Shown here piece after piece: positions 41,444-50,400 of a DNA stretch of 62,221 bases (its first letter is position 1; each line of letters begins with the position of its first letter). The position numbers were made by a program, and so were the translations under genes. The notes under the pieces are model-generated. The model made no database searches, was not told the DNA's origin, and worked only from the letters and a program-made list of their open reading frames with translations. This stretch comes from Acetobacteraceae bacterium (GTDB taxonomy: Bacteria > Pseudomonadota > Alphaproteobacteria > Acetobacterales > Acetobacteraceae), in contig CANGNF010000030.1 in assembly GCA_947455205.1 (NCBI GenBank), positions 1 through 62,221 on the forward strand. Direction: 5' to 3'.

Positions 41444-43111
41444 ATGGGCCTGTTCGACCGCCTGTTCTCCGGCATCAGGCCCGGCCGCGCGCCGGAAGGC
41501 CTGGCGCGGTCGTTCCGCGACCTGTGGCCCGGCGACGCCGCCCGTGGCGCCGCCCTGCTGCGCGGCGAGTTCGAGGTGGCCGGCACCGCCCTGCCGCTGG
41601 AGCCGGCGCCCGAGGACGTGACGGGCCCGCAGGGCTGGGACGCCGCCTCCGGCCCCATCACCTGGCGCGCCGGCGCCCATGCCTTCGCCTGGCTGCGCGA
41701 CCTGCGGGCGCTGGGCACCGACGCCGCGCGCCTGCGGGCGCGGGACCTGACCGAGGACTGGCTGCTGCGCGGCAGCACCGAGGAACTGGCCCTGGCGCCG
41801 CAGGTCGCCGCCAGCCGCGTTTCCGCCTGGCTGGGCCACTGGGACTTCCTGGCCGCCACCGCCGAGGACGGCTTCCGCCGCCGCCTGCTGCTGCGCCTGG
41901 CGCAGGATGCCCGCGGCGTGGTGCTTTCCCTGCCGGCCGAGGCCGCGCATCGCGGTGCGCTGGTGACGCTGAAGGGCGCACTGGCCGCCGCCGTGGCGCT
42001 GGAGGACGAGGGCTGGCTGACCCGGGTGCTGAAGCACCTGCCGGACGAGCTGGGTCGCCAGTTCAACGCGGATGGCGGGCATGTGGAACGCAGCCCGCTG
42101 CAGCAGCTGCTGGCCTACCAGGACCTGATCGAGATCCGCAACCTGATCACCGGCGCCGGGCTGAACGCGCCGCCGCAGCTGGGCCATGTGCTGGACCGCG
42201 CCGGCCTGGCGCTGCGCATGCTGCGCCACGGCGACGGCGCGTTGGCGTTGTTCAACGGCAGCCGGGAGGAGACCGCCGCCCTGCTGGACCTGGTGCTGAC
42301 CCAGGGGCAAAGCAGGGGCCGCGCCCCGATGGCGCTGGACCAGACCGGCTTCCAGCGGCTGCAGGCGGCCCGCACCCTGGTGCTGATGGATTGCGGCGCG
42401 GCGCCGGCCGGGCGCGGGCGCGACATCGGCAATGGCCTGCCGCTGGGCGCCGACCGCTTCGCCCATGCCGGCACGCTGAGCTTCGAGATGTCGGTCGGGC
42501 GGGAGCGCCTGATCGTCAACTGCGGTGCCGCCCCGGCGGCCGAGGAGGAATGGCGCGATGCGCTGCGCTCCACCGCCGCGCATTCCACCCTGGTGCTGGC
42601 CGATACCAACAGCAGCGAGCTGAAGGGCGAGGGGCTCGGCCGCCGGCCGGACCGCGTCTCGGCCGACCGGGTGGAGCATAACGGCCAGTTCTGGCTGGAC
42701 GCGGCGCATGACGGCTGGAAGCGGCCCTATGGCGTGGTGCATCGCCGCCGGCTGTACCTGGCGGCGAATGGCGAGGACCTGCGCGGCGAGGACCTGCTGG
42801 AACTCTCCGAGGGCGCCGAGGTGCCGCCCTTCGTCGTGCGCTTCCACCTGCACCCCGGCGTGGACGCCAGCCTGCAGCAGGATGAGAGCGGCGTGCTGCT
42901 GCGGCTGCCCAGCGGCCAGGGTTGGCGGCTGCGCGCCATGGGCTGCCGGGTGGAGCTGGAGGAGAGCATCTACCTGGGCACCGAGCCGCGCCGCACCAGC
43001 CAGGTGGCGCTGCTGGCCGAGACCGGCGTGACCGCGCTGCAATGGGCCATCACCCGCATCGGGGCCGCCGGCGACGACCTGCCGCCGGAGGAGCCGCCGG
43101 CGGAGGCATGA
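41444..43111 (+). CDS. Heparinase II/III family protein
   Basis: A 555-residue protein with an N-terminal alpha/alpha toroid (about 1-330) and a C-terminal beta-sandwich (about 350-540) as in heparinase II/III lyases. Recognisable segments are FNADGGHVERSPLQQLLAYQDL, a likely catalytic-region motif, then GALALFNGSREE, AAHSTLVLADTNSSEL and YGVVHRRRLYL. No signal peptide is visible, so a cytoplasmic role is likely, unlike secreted polysaccharide lyases. A good ribosome site (AAGGGA) precedes ATG 41444. The substrate of this alphaproteobacterial subfamily is not known to me. Confidence 0.88.
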   Translation: MGLFDRLFSGIRPGRAPEGLARSFRDLWPGDAARGAALLRGEFEVAGTALPLEPAPEDVTGPQGWDAASGPITWRAGAHAFAWLRDLRALGTDAARLRARDLTEDWLLRGSTEELALAPQVAASRVSAWLGHWDFLAATAEDGFRRRLLLRLAQDARGVVLSLPAEAAHRGALVTLKGALAAAVALEDEGWLTRVLKHLPDELGRQFNADGGHVERSPLQQLLAYQDLIEIRNLITGAGLNAPPQLGHVLDRAGLALRMLRHGDGALALFNGSREETAALLDLVLTQGQSRGRAPMALDQTGFQRLQAARTLVLMDCGAAPAGRGRDIGNGLPLGADRFAHAGTLSFEMSVGRERLIVNCGAAPAAEEEWRDALRSTAAHSTLVLADTNSSELKGEGLGRRPDRVSADRVEHNGQFWLDAAHDGWKRPYGVVHRRRLYLAANGEDLRGEDLLELSEGAEVPPFVVRFHLHPGVDASLQQDESGVLLRLPSGQGWRLRAMGCRVELEESIYLGTEPRRTSQVALLAETGVTALQWAITRIGAAGDDLPPEEPPAEA

Positions 43112-43154
43112 GCGGCGGCCACCCCGCCGCCCAGCGCCGCCCGGCTCCCCGCGC

Positions 43155-44291
43155 GTGAAGATCGCTCAGGTCACGAATGTCGATTTCTCGCTGCGGCACT
43201 TCCTGCTGCCGCTGATGCGCGGCGCGCGCGACCGTGGGCACGAGGTGGTTGGCATTTCAGCCGAGGGCCCACTGCTGGACATCCCCCGCGCCGAGGGGTT
43301 CCGCGTGATCCCGGTGCCCTTCGCCCGCAGCCTGTCGCCGGCGGCCAACTGGCGCGCGCTGGCCGCGCTGCGGCAGGTGTTCCGCGCCGAACGCTTCGAC
43401 CTGGTGCATGGCCACATGCCGATCTCCGGCCTGCTGGCGCGGGCGGCGGCGCGGGCCGAGGGCGTGCCCCGCGTGGCCTATACCTGCCACGGCTTCCTGT
43501 TCAACCAGCCGGGGCCGCTGTGGCGGCGCGGCCTGTCGCTGGGCCTGGAATGGCTGGGCGGCCGGCTGACCGACACGCTGCTGACCGTCTCGGCCGAGGA
43601 AGCCGCCGATGCCCGCCGGCTGCACATCCATGCCGGCGCCACGGCGGTGCTGAACGGCCGCGACCCCCGGCTGTTCCGCCCGGACCCCGCCGCCCGCGCC
43701 GCCATCCGCGCCGAGCTGGGCGTGCCCGAGGCCGCGCCGGTGGTCATCGCCGTCTCCCGCCTGGTGCGCCACAAGGGCTACCCGGAGCTGCTGGCCGCCA
43801 TGCCGCAGGTGCCCGGCGCGCATCTGTGGGTGGTGGGGGAGCGCCTGGCATCCGACCACGGCGCCGACCTGGAGCCGGACTTCGCCACCGCCGCCGCCGC
43901 GATGGGCCCGCGCCTGCATCGACTGGGCTACCGCCATGACGTGGCGCGGCTGCTGGCGGCGGCCGACATCTTCGTGCTGCCCAGCCACTTCGAGGGGCTG
44001 CCGATGAGCATCATCGAGGCGATGCTGACCGGCCTGCCGGTGGTCGCCACCGCCATTCGCGGCCCGCGCGAGCAGGTGGTGCCGCTGCCGGCGGGTGCGC
44101 CCTTCACCGGCGCCGAGACCGGCCTGCTGGTGCCGCCCGCCACCGTGGCGCCGCTGGCCCAGGCGCTGGCGCGGCTGGCCTCGGACCCCGGCCTGCGCGC
44201 GCAACTGGGCGCCGCCGGGCGCGCGCGGGCGCTGGACCGCTTCGACGAGGCCCGGGTGGTGGGGCGCACGCTGGACCTGCTGGGGCTCTGA
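43155..44291 (+). CDS. Glycosyltransferase family 4 protein
   Basis: A 378-residue GT-B enzyme. The N-terminal domain has KIAQVTNVDFSLRHFLLPLM, DLVHGHMPISGLLARAAAR and VAYTCHGF. The C-terminal donor domain has VVIAVSRLVRHKGYPELL and the EX7E-type motif LPSHFEGLPMSIIEAMLTGLP. It transfers a sugar from a nucleotide donor during envelope polysaccharide or lipopolysaccharide synthesis, by family. GTG 43155 is the only sensible start and lacks a clear ribosome site. It lies 43 bases after the heparinase-family gene and separates it from purH. Confidence 0.9.
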   Translation: MKIAQVTNVDFSLRHFLLPLMRGARDRGHEVVGISAEGPLLDIPRAEGFRVIPVPFARSLSPAANWRALAALRQVFRAERFDLVHGHMPISGLLARAAARAEGVPRVAYTCHGFLFNQPGPLWRRGLSLGLEWLGGRLTDTLLTVSAEEAADARRLHIHAGATAVLNGRDPRLFRPDPAARAAIRAELGVPEAAPVVIAVSRLVRHKGYPELLAAMPQVPGAHLWVVGERLASDHGADLEPDFATAAAAMGPRLHRLGYRHDVARLLAAADIFVLPSHFEGLPMSIIEAMLTGLPVVATAIRGPREQVVPLPAGAPFTGAETGLLVPPATVAPLAQALARLASDPGLRAQLGAAGRARALDRFDEARVVGRTLDLLGL

Positions 44292-44325
44292 CACCCCGGG
44301 TTCCGCGGCCTCCCGGCGCCTGGCA

Positions 44326-44347
44326 GAGGGCGGCGGGCAACGCCCTC
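44326..44347. terminator. Hairpin between convergent GT4 and Bug genes
   Basis: GAGGGCG (44326-44332) pairs with CGCCCTC (44341-44347) over GCGGGCAA, between the convergent stops at 44291 and 44349. There is no T tract, so terminator function is inferred from position only. Confidence 0.4.
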
Positions 44348-44348
44348 C

Positions 44349-45314
44349 TCAGGTCAACCGCAACCCGGTCCGTGCGACCAGACCGCGCCAATGCGCCCGC
44401 TGCGCCGCGATGGCGTCGCTGAACGCCGTGCCGGCGGCAAAGGCCGGCAGCAGGCCCAGCGTCTCCAGCTTCTCGGCCACACCGGGCGCCTGCATGGCAG
44501 CACCCAGCAGCGCCCCGGCGCGCGCCAGCACCGCCTGCGGCGTGCCAGCCGGGGCGAAGAAGCCGTACCAAGTGGCAATGTCGAGGTCGGGGAAGCCGGC
44601 CTGCCGCATGGTCGGCGCTGGCAGCGCGGGCTGGGACTGCGGCCCGGTCACCGCCAGCACCCGCACCGCCCGGCTGGCCAGCAGAGGGATCAGCCCACCC
44701 ACCGCCGGCGCCTGGAAGCCGAGCCGTCCGGCCATCAGGTCCTGGATCGCCAGGGAGGCACCGCGATACGGGATGTGTTCGGCCGCAAAGCCGCCCTGCA
44801 AGGCGTAGAGCGCGGCAATGGCATGGGAAAGGGTGCCCGGTCCGGCAGTTCCGTAGCTGACCGGCTGGCCGGCGGCACGCGCCATGGCGGCATACTCCGC
44901 CAGGCTGAACGCCGGGCCGGCGGCGGGAATGGCGATGCAGGACCAGGTTTCCACCAGCCGCGCCACCGGGCGCAGCATGGCATCGGGGTCGTAGGGCATG
45001 TCGGCCCGCAGCAGCGGCCCGCGCACGTGGGAAGCGTCGCTGCCCATCACCAGCGTATGTCCATCCGGCGGCGCGGCAATGCCGGCCAGGATCGCCAGGT
45101 CGCCACCGGCGCCTCCGCGATTGTCGATGACGAAGGGCTGGCCGGTAGCCTCGGCCAGGCGTTGCGCCAGCACGCGGGACAGCGCGTCGGTGCCACCACC
45201 GGCGGCGAAGGGCAGGATCAGCCGCACCGGCCGCTGCGGCCACTCGGCCTGGGCCAACGCCGGCGCCGCCACCCCGGCAGCCAGCCCTGCCCGCAACACC
45301 TGGCGCCGCAGCAT
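44349..45314 (-). CDS. Bug-family (TctC) periplasmic receptor
   Basis: A 321-residue receptor with signal peptide MLRRQVLRAGLAAGVAAPALA, then PVRLILPFAAGGGTDALSRV, FVIDNRGGAGGDLA, HIPYRGASLAIQD and a terminal lobe with FGPQSQ-like LAVTGPQSQPALP. It stands alone on the minus strand between the GT4 gene and purH, with no transporter partner. A longer frame upstream begins beyond the signal peptide and is less likely. Ligand unknown. Confidence 0.89.
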   Translation of the reverse strand: MLRRQVLRAGLAAGVAAPALAQAEWPQRPVRLILPFAAGGGTDALSRVLAQRLAEATGQPFVIDNRGGAGGDLAILAGIAAPPDGHTLVMGSDASHVRGPLLRADMPYDPDAMLRPVARLVETWSCIAIPAAGPAFSLAEYAAMARAAGQPVSYGTAGPGTLSHAIAALYALQGGFAAEHIPYRGASLAIQDLMAGRLGFQAPAVGGLIPLLASRAVRVLAVTGPQSQPALPAPTMRQAGFPDLDIATWYGFFAPAGTPQAVLARAGALLGAAMQAPGVAEKLETLGLLPAFAAGTAFSDAIAAQRAHWRGLVARTGLRLT

Positions 45315-45444
45315 CGGCCACCCCTCCCATGCGTTTCTTGCCGCCCAGGCTCCCCGCAGGGGCAAGGGCGCGTCAACCCCGCGCATTGCGGCTGCGCCCC
45401 GCAAGGGCTAGACCGCGCGCCTCTGCCCCCGGGAGGCCCCCGCC

Positions 45445-47022
45445 ATGACCGATATCGTCGCCATTCGACGCGCGCTGATCTCCGTTTCCGACAAGACCGG
45501 CCTGGTCGAGTTCGGCCGCTTCCTGGCGTCGAAGGGCGTCGAGATCCTCTCCACCGGCGGCACCGCCAAGGCGCTGCGGGATGCGGGCATCCCGGTGAAG
45601 GACGTGTCCGACCACACCGGCTTCCCCGAGATCCTGGACGGCCGGGTCAAGACCCTGGTGCCGCAGGTGCATGGCGGCATCCTCGGCCGCCGCGACCTGG
45701 CCGATCACCAGGCGCAGATGGCGCAGCACGCCATCGCGCCGATCGACCTGGTCATGGTCAACCTCTACCCGTTCGAGGCCACGGTGGCGAAGGGCGCCGC
45801 CTTCGACGACTGCATCGAGAACATCGACATCGGCGGCCCGGCGATGATCCGCAGCGCCGCCAAGAACCACAACGACGTGGTGGTGGTGACCGAGCCCGCG
45901 CAGCTGGCCGAGCTGCAGGCCGAGCTGGAAGCCAATGGCGGCACCACCCTGGCGCTGCGCCGCAGGTTCGCGGCGGCGGCCTATGCCCGCACCGCCGCCT
46001 ATGACAGCGCGATCTCCTCCTGGTTCGCCGGGCAACTTGGAGAGACCTTCCCGCCGCGCCTCGCCTTCGCCGGCATCCTGCGCCAGGGCCTGCGCTACGG
46101 CGAGAACCCGCACCAGCAGGCCGCCTTCTACGTGGATGGAACCGCCCGCCCGGGCATCGCCACCGCGCAGCAGGTGCAGGGCAAGGAGCTGTCCTACAAC
46201 AACCTGAACGACACCGACGCGGCCTATGAATGCGTCGCCGAGTTCGACCGCCCCGCCATCGTCATCGTCAAGCACGCCAACCCCTGCGGCATCGCGCTGG
46301 ACGACACGCTGGCCGCCGCCTGGGACCGCGCTTTGCTGTGCGACCCCGTCAGCGCCTTCGGTGGCATCGTCGCCGCCAACCGCAAGCTGGACGCGGCGGC
46401 GGCCGAGAAGATCGCCGCGATCTTCACCGAGGTGGTCATCGCGCCCGACGCCGATGACGCCGCCAAGGCAGTGTTCGCCAAGAAGAAGAACCTGCGCCTG
46501 CTGCTGACCGGCGGCCTGCCCGATGCCGCCTCTCCCGGCCTGACCTTCAAGAGCGTCGGCGGCGGCTTCCTGGCGCAGAGCCGCGATGCCGGCCAGGTGA
46601 CGGAGGCCATGCTGAAGGTCGTCACCAAGCGCGCCCCGACGCCGCAGGAGATGGCCGACCTGATCTTCGCCTTCCGTGTCTGCAAGCACGTCAAGTCCAA
46701 CGCCATCATCTACGCGAAGAACCTGGCCACCACCGGCATCGGCGCCGGCCAGATGAACCGCGCCGAGAGCAGCCGCATCGCCGCCTGGAAGAGCAAGGCC
46801 GCCGCCGACGCCGCCGGGCTGCCGGCGCCGCTGGCCGAGGGCAGCGTCGTGGCGTCGGACGCCTTCTTCCCGTTTGCCGATGGGCTGGAGATCGCCGCCT
46901 CGGCCGGCGCCACCGCGGTGATCCAGCCGGGCGGCAGCATCCGCGACGCCGAGGTGATCGCCGCCGCCGACAAGGCCGGGCTGGCGATGGTGTTCACGGG
47001 GATGCGCCACTTCCGGCACTGA
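45445..47022 (+). CDS. purH: Bifunctional AICAR formyltransferase/IMP cyclohydrolase
   Basis: A 525-residue purine enzyme. The N-terminal IMP cyclohydrolase domain has [32 protein letters not shown] and [14 protein letters not shown]; the C-terminal AICAR transformylase domain has [17 protein letters not shown] and the Lys-His motif [10 protein letters not shown], ending [14 protein letters not shown]. It carries out the last two steps of IMP synthesis. GGGAGG precedes ATG 45445. In many alphaproteobacteria it follows the heparinase-family gene directly; here GT4 and Bug genes intervene. Confidence 0.97.
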   Translation: MTDIVAIRRALISVSDKTGLVEFGRFLASKGVEILSTGGTAKALRDAGIPVKDVSDHTGFPEILDGRVKTLVPQVHGGILGRRDLADHQAQMAQHAIAPIDLVMVNLYPFEATVAKGAAFDDCIENIDIGGPAMIRSAAKNHNDVVVVTEPAQLAELQAELEANGGTTLALRRRFAAAAYARTAAYDSAISSWFAGQLGETFPPRLAFAGILRQGLRYGENPHQQAAFYVDGTARPGIATAQQVQGKELSYNNLNDTDAAYECVAEFDRPAIVIVKHANPCGIALDDTLAAAWDRALLCDPVSAFGGIVAANRKLDAAAAEKIAAIFTEVVIAPDADDAAKAVFAKKKNLRLLLTGGLPDAASPGLTFKSVGGGFLAQSRDAGQVTEAMLKVVTKRAPTPQEMADLIFAFRVCKHVKSNAIIYAKNLATTGIGAGQMNRAESSRIAAWKSKAAADAAGLPAPLAEGSVVASDAFFPFADGLEIAASAGATAVIQPGGSIRDAEVIAAADKAGLAMVFTGMRHFRH

Positions 47023-47075
47023 GCGCGGCGCGGCGCAGGCCGCGTCGCCATCCCGCCGCACTTCGCGCATGATGA

Positions 47076-47093
47076 CCCTTCCGAATCGAAGGG
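47076..47093 (+). promoter_or_regulatory. Hairpin covering the rmuC ribosome-binding site
   Basis: CCCTTC (47076-47081) pairs with GAAGGG (47088-47093) over CGAATC. AAGGG is the Shine-Dalgarno sequence, six bases before ATG 47100, so pairing would hide it. This could reduce or condition translation; the stem is only 6 bp. Confidence 0.45.
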
Positions 47094-47099
47094 CGTCGC

Positions 47100-48065
47100 A
47101 TGTCGCAGGAAGCCGCGCTGCTGATCCTGGTGCTGGTGCTGCTCGCCGTGGTGCTGGCGGTGCTGCTGCTGCGCGCCCCCGCCACCGGCGGCACCGAGAA
47201 GCTGGCGCAGCAGGTCACCGCCCTGATGCTGGACCAGACCCGCGCGCTGGGCGAGGCGCTGTCCGGCCAGTCCGACCGCGTCTCCCGCAGCGCGCAGGAA
47301 ATCCAGGCCCGGCTGGCCGTCATCGACGCCGCCCGGGCCAACATGGAAGCGCTGGGCAGCCAGGTGCATTCGCTGGCCGCCATCCTCGGCAACAAGCAGG
47401 CGCGCGGCGCCTTCGGCGAGACCCAGCTGGAAGACCTGGTGCGCGACCGCCTGCCGGAGGCCGGCTTCAGCCTGCAACACGTGCTGTCCAACGGCCGCCG
47501 CGCGGATTGCCTGATCCGCCTGCCGCACCCGCCCGGTCCCATCGTGGTGGACAGCAAATTCCCGCTGGAAGCCTTTCGCGCTCTCCACGCCGCCACCGAT
47601 GACGCGAGCCGCGTGGCTGCCGCCCGCCAATTCGCCGCCGATGTGCAGAAGCACGTCAAGGACGTGGCCGAGCGCTACATCCTGCCCGGCGAGACCGCCG
47701 ATGGCGCGCTGATCTTCGTCCCCTCCGAGGCGATCTTCGCCGAACTCCACGCCAGCCACCCCGGCGTGGTGGCGGAGGCCGCGCGCCGCGGCGTCTACAT
47801 CGTCTCGCCCTCCACCCTTTGGGCGGTGCTGGGCACCATGCGGGCGCTGCTGAAGGACGTCCGCATCCGCGCCGAGGCCGGCCGGATCAAGGCGGAAACC
47901 AGCAAGCTGGTGGCGGAAGTGAAGCGCCTGGACGACCGGGTGAAGAAGCTGCGCAGCCACTTCGCCAGCGCGCAGGAGGACCTGCGCGACATCGAGATAA
48001 CGACGGAAAAAATCGTCAAGGCCGGCGCCCGCGTGGACAGCCTGGATGTCGAGGACGCGCCATGA
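47100..48065 (+). CDS. rmuC: DNA recombination protein RmuC
   Basis: A 321-residue protein with an N-terminal membrane anchor ([18 protein letters not shown]), a coiled-coil segment to about residue 90, and the RmuC nuclease-like core: [69 protein letters not shown] (in parts) and [19 protein letters not shown]. RmuC limits inversions at short inverted repeats in E. coli, which is notable in a genome with many short palindromes. It is shorter than E. coli RmuC. It overlaps the nucleoside transporter gene by ATGA. Confidence 0.92.
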   Translation: MSQEAALLILVLVLLAVVLAVLLLRAPATGGTEKLAQQVTALMLDQTRALGEALSGQSDRVSRSAQEIQARLAVIDAARANMEALGSQVHSLAAILGNKQARGAFGETQLEDLVRDRLPEAGFSLQHVLSNGRRADCLIRLPHPPGPIVVDSKFPLEAFRALHAATDDASRVAAARQFAADVQKHVKDVAERYILPGETADGALIFVPSEAIFAELHASHPGVVAEAARRGVYIVSPSTLWAVLGTMRALLKDVRIRAEAGRIKAETSKLVAEVKRLDDRVKKLRSHFASAQEDLRDIEITTEKIVKAGARVDSLDVEDAP

Positions 48066-49309
48066 GCCTGCTGCAACTGCAATCCGCCCTCGGCCTGCCG
48101 CTGCTCTGCGCGCTGGCCTGGGCGCTGGGCGGGTTCCGGCGTGGCGTGCGGGCGCGCGTCGTCATCGCCGGTCTCGGCAGCATGCTCGCCGTCGCCGCGG
48201 CGCTGCTGCACATCCCGCTGCTGCGCGCCGGCTTCGCCCGAATCGGGGACGCGGTGGAGGCGCTGGCCGCCGCGACCCGCCAGGGCACCGCGCTGGTCTT
48301 CGGCTATCTCGGCGGCGGGCCGCTGCCCTTTGCCGAAACCACGCCCGGCGGCAGCTTCATCCTGTTCTTCCAGGCGCTGCCGCTGGTGCTGGTGGTCGGC
48401 GCGCTCTCGGCGCTGCTGTACCATTGGCGGGTGCTGCCGGTGGTGGTCACGGTGCTGGCGCGCGGGCTGTCGCGGCTGTTCGGCCTCTCCGGCGCCTGCA
48501 ACCTCAGCGTCGCCGCCAATGTCTTCGTCGGCATGGTGGAAGCGCCGCTGCTGATCCGGCCCTGGCTGGCGCGCCTCTCGCGCGCGGAGCTCTTCGTGGT
48601 CATGGTCGCCGGGCTCGCCACCATCAGCGGCAACATGCTGGTGGTCTACGCGCAGATGATCAGCCGCGTGGTGCCGGACGCCGCCGGCCAGCTGCTGGTC
48701 GCCAGCTTCATCGCCGCCCCGGCCTCCGTGCTGGCCGCGCTGCTGATGATCCCGGAGACGCGCCTCGCCACGGCCGCCCCGACCGAGGACGCCGCCCCGC
48801 CGCTCTACGCCTCCGCCATGGACGCCATCGTCCAGGGCACCGCGGATGGCCTGCAACTGCTGCTGGGCATCATGGCCTCGCTGATCGTCTTCGTCGCCCT
48901 GGTCGCGCTGCTCAACGCCGTGCTGGAGCCACTGACCGGGCTGACCCTGCAGACCCTGGCCGGCTGGGCGTTCTGGCCGCTGGCCTGGGCCATGGGCATC
49001 CCGGCCGCCGAATGCGCCACCGTCGCGCAGTCGCTCGGCATCAAGGTCGTCATCAACGAGTTCGTCAGCTACCTGCAGCTGGCCGCCAGCAACGGCGCCG
49101 GCCTGTCGGACCGCTCCCGCGTCATCCTGACCTATGCGCTCTGCGGCTTCACCAATCTCGGCTCGGTCGGCATCATGGTCACCGGCATGGCGGCGATGTG
49201 CCCGGAGCGGCGGCGCGAGATCATCGGCCTGGGCATGCCCAGCCTGGTCGCCGCCAGCATCGCCTGCTGCTTGGCCGGGGCCACCGTGGGGGTCTTGACC
49301 GCGCCGTAG
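48062..49309 (+). CDS. Nucleoside transporter of the CNT family
   Basis: A 415-residue membrane protein with about 10 hydrophobic segments. The middle contains the nucleoside recognition (gate) domain with [22 protein letters not shown] and [19 protein letters not shown]. The C-terminal part has [11 protein letters not shown] and [17 protein letters not shown], the conserved NEF and CGFxN signatures of concentrative nucleoside transporters. It would import nucleosides with Na+ or H+. It is translationally coupled to rmuC and is followed by two paralogous small membrane proteins. Confidence 0.9.
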   Translation: MSLLQLQSALGLPLLCALAWALGGFRRGVRARVVIAGLGSMLAVAAALLHIPLLRAGFARIGDAVEALAAATRQGTALVFGYLGGGPLPFAETTPGGSFILFFQALPLVLVVGALSALLYHWRVLPVVVTVLARGLSRLFGLSGACNLSVAANVFVGMVEAPLLIRPWLARLSRAELFVVMVAGLATISGNMLVVYAQMISRVVPDAAGQLLVASFIAAPASVLAALLMIPETRLATAAPTEDAAPPLYASAMDAIVQGTADGLQLLLGIMASLIVFVALVALLNAVLEPLTGLTLQTLAGWAFWPLAWAMGIPAAECATVAQSLGIKVVINEFVSYLQLAASNGAGLSDRSRVILTYALCGFTNLGSVGIMVTGMAAMCPERRREIIGLGMPSLVAASIACCLAGATVGVLTAP

Positions 49310-49331
49310 CCGGGTTCATGCTGCTTGCGTC

Positions 49332-49820
49332 ATGAAGCAGACCCGACGTTGCGATTCCGCCCTGCTCGCGCTCGGCCGCGCCTTCGGCATCATCGCGCTC
49401 GGCGCCTTCTTCCTGCAGTACGGCGTGGCGCAGCTGGAAGTGACCGGCGACTACCGCTGGCGCCAGGTCTTCGGCGGCGTCCTGGTCATCGGCTGGGGGC
49501 TGTGGAACCTGGCCAACTACCTGCTCAGCAGCCTCAGCCTGGACCCCGCCACCGGTCTGGTGGAACTGCGCCGCAGCCCCTTCCTGTGGGGCGAGGACGA
49601 CTGGGCCGGCCACCGCAGCGAGATCTCCGCCGTGGCCGTGGTGCCACGCCAGCGCCGGCTGATGAAGCCGCTGCGGCTGGAATTGCTGCTGGCCACTGGC
49701 CGGTACATTCCGCTGGGCACCTTCAAGAGCCATCTGGGGGTCGAGGACGAGGCCTTCGCCCTGGCCAGGTTCCTCGATGTGCCCGTGGACTTCGCCGACC
49801 CGCGCCCGGCCGACGAATAG
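49332..49820 (+). CDS. Membrane protein of unknown function, paralogue 1
   Basis: A 162-residue protein with two membrane segments (about 11-33 and 47-66) and a soluble tail of about 95 residues rich in beta-strand-like text (GLVELRRSPFLWGEDD, LRLELLLATGRYIPLGTFKS). It ends AFALARFLDVPVDFADP. The layout, two helices then a PH-like beta domain, resembles small bacterial PH-domain membrane proteins but I cannot assign a family. It is followed by a paralogue of the same layout. Confidence 0.72.
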   Translation: MKQTRRCDSALLALGRAFGIIALGAFFLQYGVAQLEVTGDYRWRQVFGGVLVIGWGLWNLANYLLSSLSLDPATGLVELRRSPFLWGEDDWAGHRSEISAVAVVPRQRRLMKPLRLELLLATGRYIPLGTFKSHLGVEDEAFALARFLDVPVDFADPRPADE

Positions 49821-49874
49821 GGCTGCCACATGGTTGTTGCGCGGCCGGCGGCGCAACGGCTCTACTGCCCGACC

Positions 49875-50357
49875 ATGCGCTGCGACCCCTGGTACCTGCT
49901 GCTGTTCCGCCTGGCCTTCTGCTTCGGCCTGGGGCCGGTGGCGCTGCACCAGGCCACCGCCTGGACGCCCTGGCACCATCACACTGACGGCTGGGGCATG
50001 GTGGTCGGCATCGGCCTGCTGCTGGTCGGGCTCTGGCACGTCATCGCCTATTTCGGCAGCCGCATCCGGGTGGACCAAGCCGCCGGCCGGCTGTTCCTGC
50101 GCCGACTGAGCCTGTGGCAGGCGGGCGAGCCGGAGGAGCTGTCCTTCGCGCTGGCCGATATCGCGGCCGTGGTGCTGATGCCGCAGCGCCGGGGACAAGT
50201 GATCCCGCCGATCCTGATCGAGCTGCGCCTGGCCGGCGGCGAGCGGGTGAAGGTGGGCACCATCGCCTCCGCCTTCGGCGGGCTGGACCGCCACGCCGAG
50301 CGGTTGGCGGCGCTGATCGGCTGCCCGGTGCAACGCCCGAACGACCCGCCCACCTGA
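49875..50357 (+). CDS. Membrane protein of unknown function, paralogue 2
   Basis: A 160-residue relative of the preceding protein: MRCDPWYLLLFRLAFCFGLG aligns with its start, the second segment is WGMVVGIGLLLVGLWHVIAYF, and the tail has GRLFLRRLSLWQAGEPEEL, PPILIELRLAGGERVKVGT and HAERLAALIGCPV. ATG 49875 gives the same length and layout as paralogue 1; an in-frame ATG at 49830 would add 15 residues without a counterpart. Function unknown. Its stop lies within the operator-like repeats of the RpiR gene. Confidence 0.7.
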   Translation: MRCDPWYLLLFRLAFCFGLGPVALHQATAWTPWHHHTDGWGMVVGIGLLLVGLWHVIAYFGSRIRVDQAAGRLFLRRLSLWQAGEPEELSFALADIAAVVLMPQRRGQVIPPILIELRLAGGERVKVGTIASAFGGLDRHAERLAALIGCPVQRPNDPPT

Positions 50358-50397
50358 AACATCTGTTGCGCGCGATGCCGGCGCATGAAACAGTTGC
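50355..50397 (+). promoter_or_regulatory. Direct repeats upstream of the RpiR regulator
   Basis: TGAAACATCTGTTGC (50355-50369) and TGAAACAGTTGC (50386-50397) are direct repeats 31 bp apart, about three helical turns, ending just before the regulator ATG at 50401. Each has a small internal dyad (AACA/TGTT or AAC/GTT). They are probable operator half-sites for autoregulation. Confidence 0.45.
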
Positions 50398-50400
50398 TCC

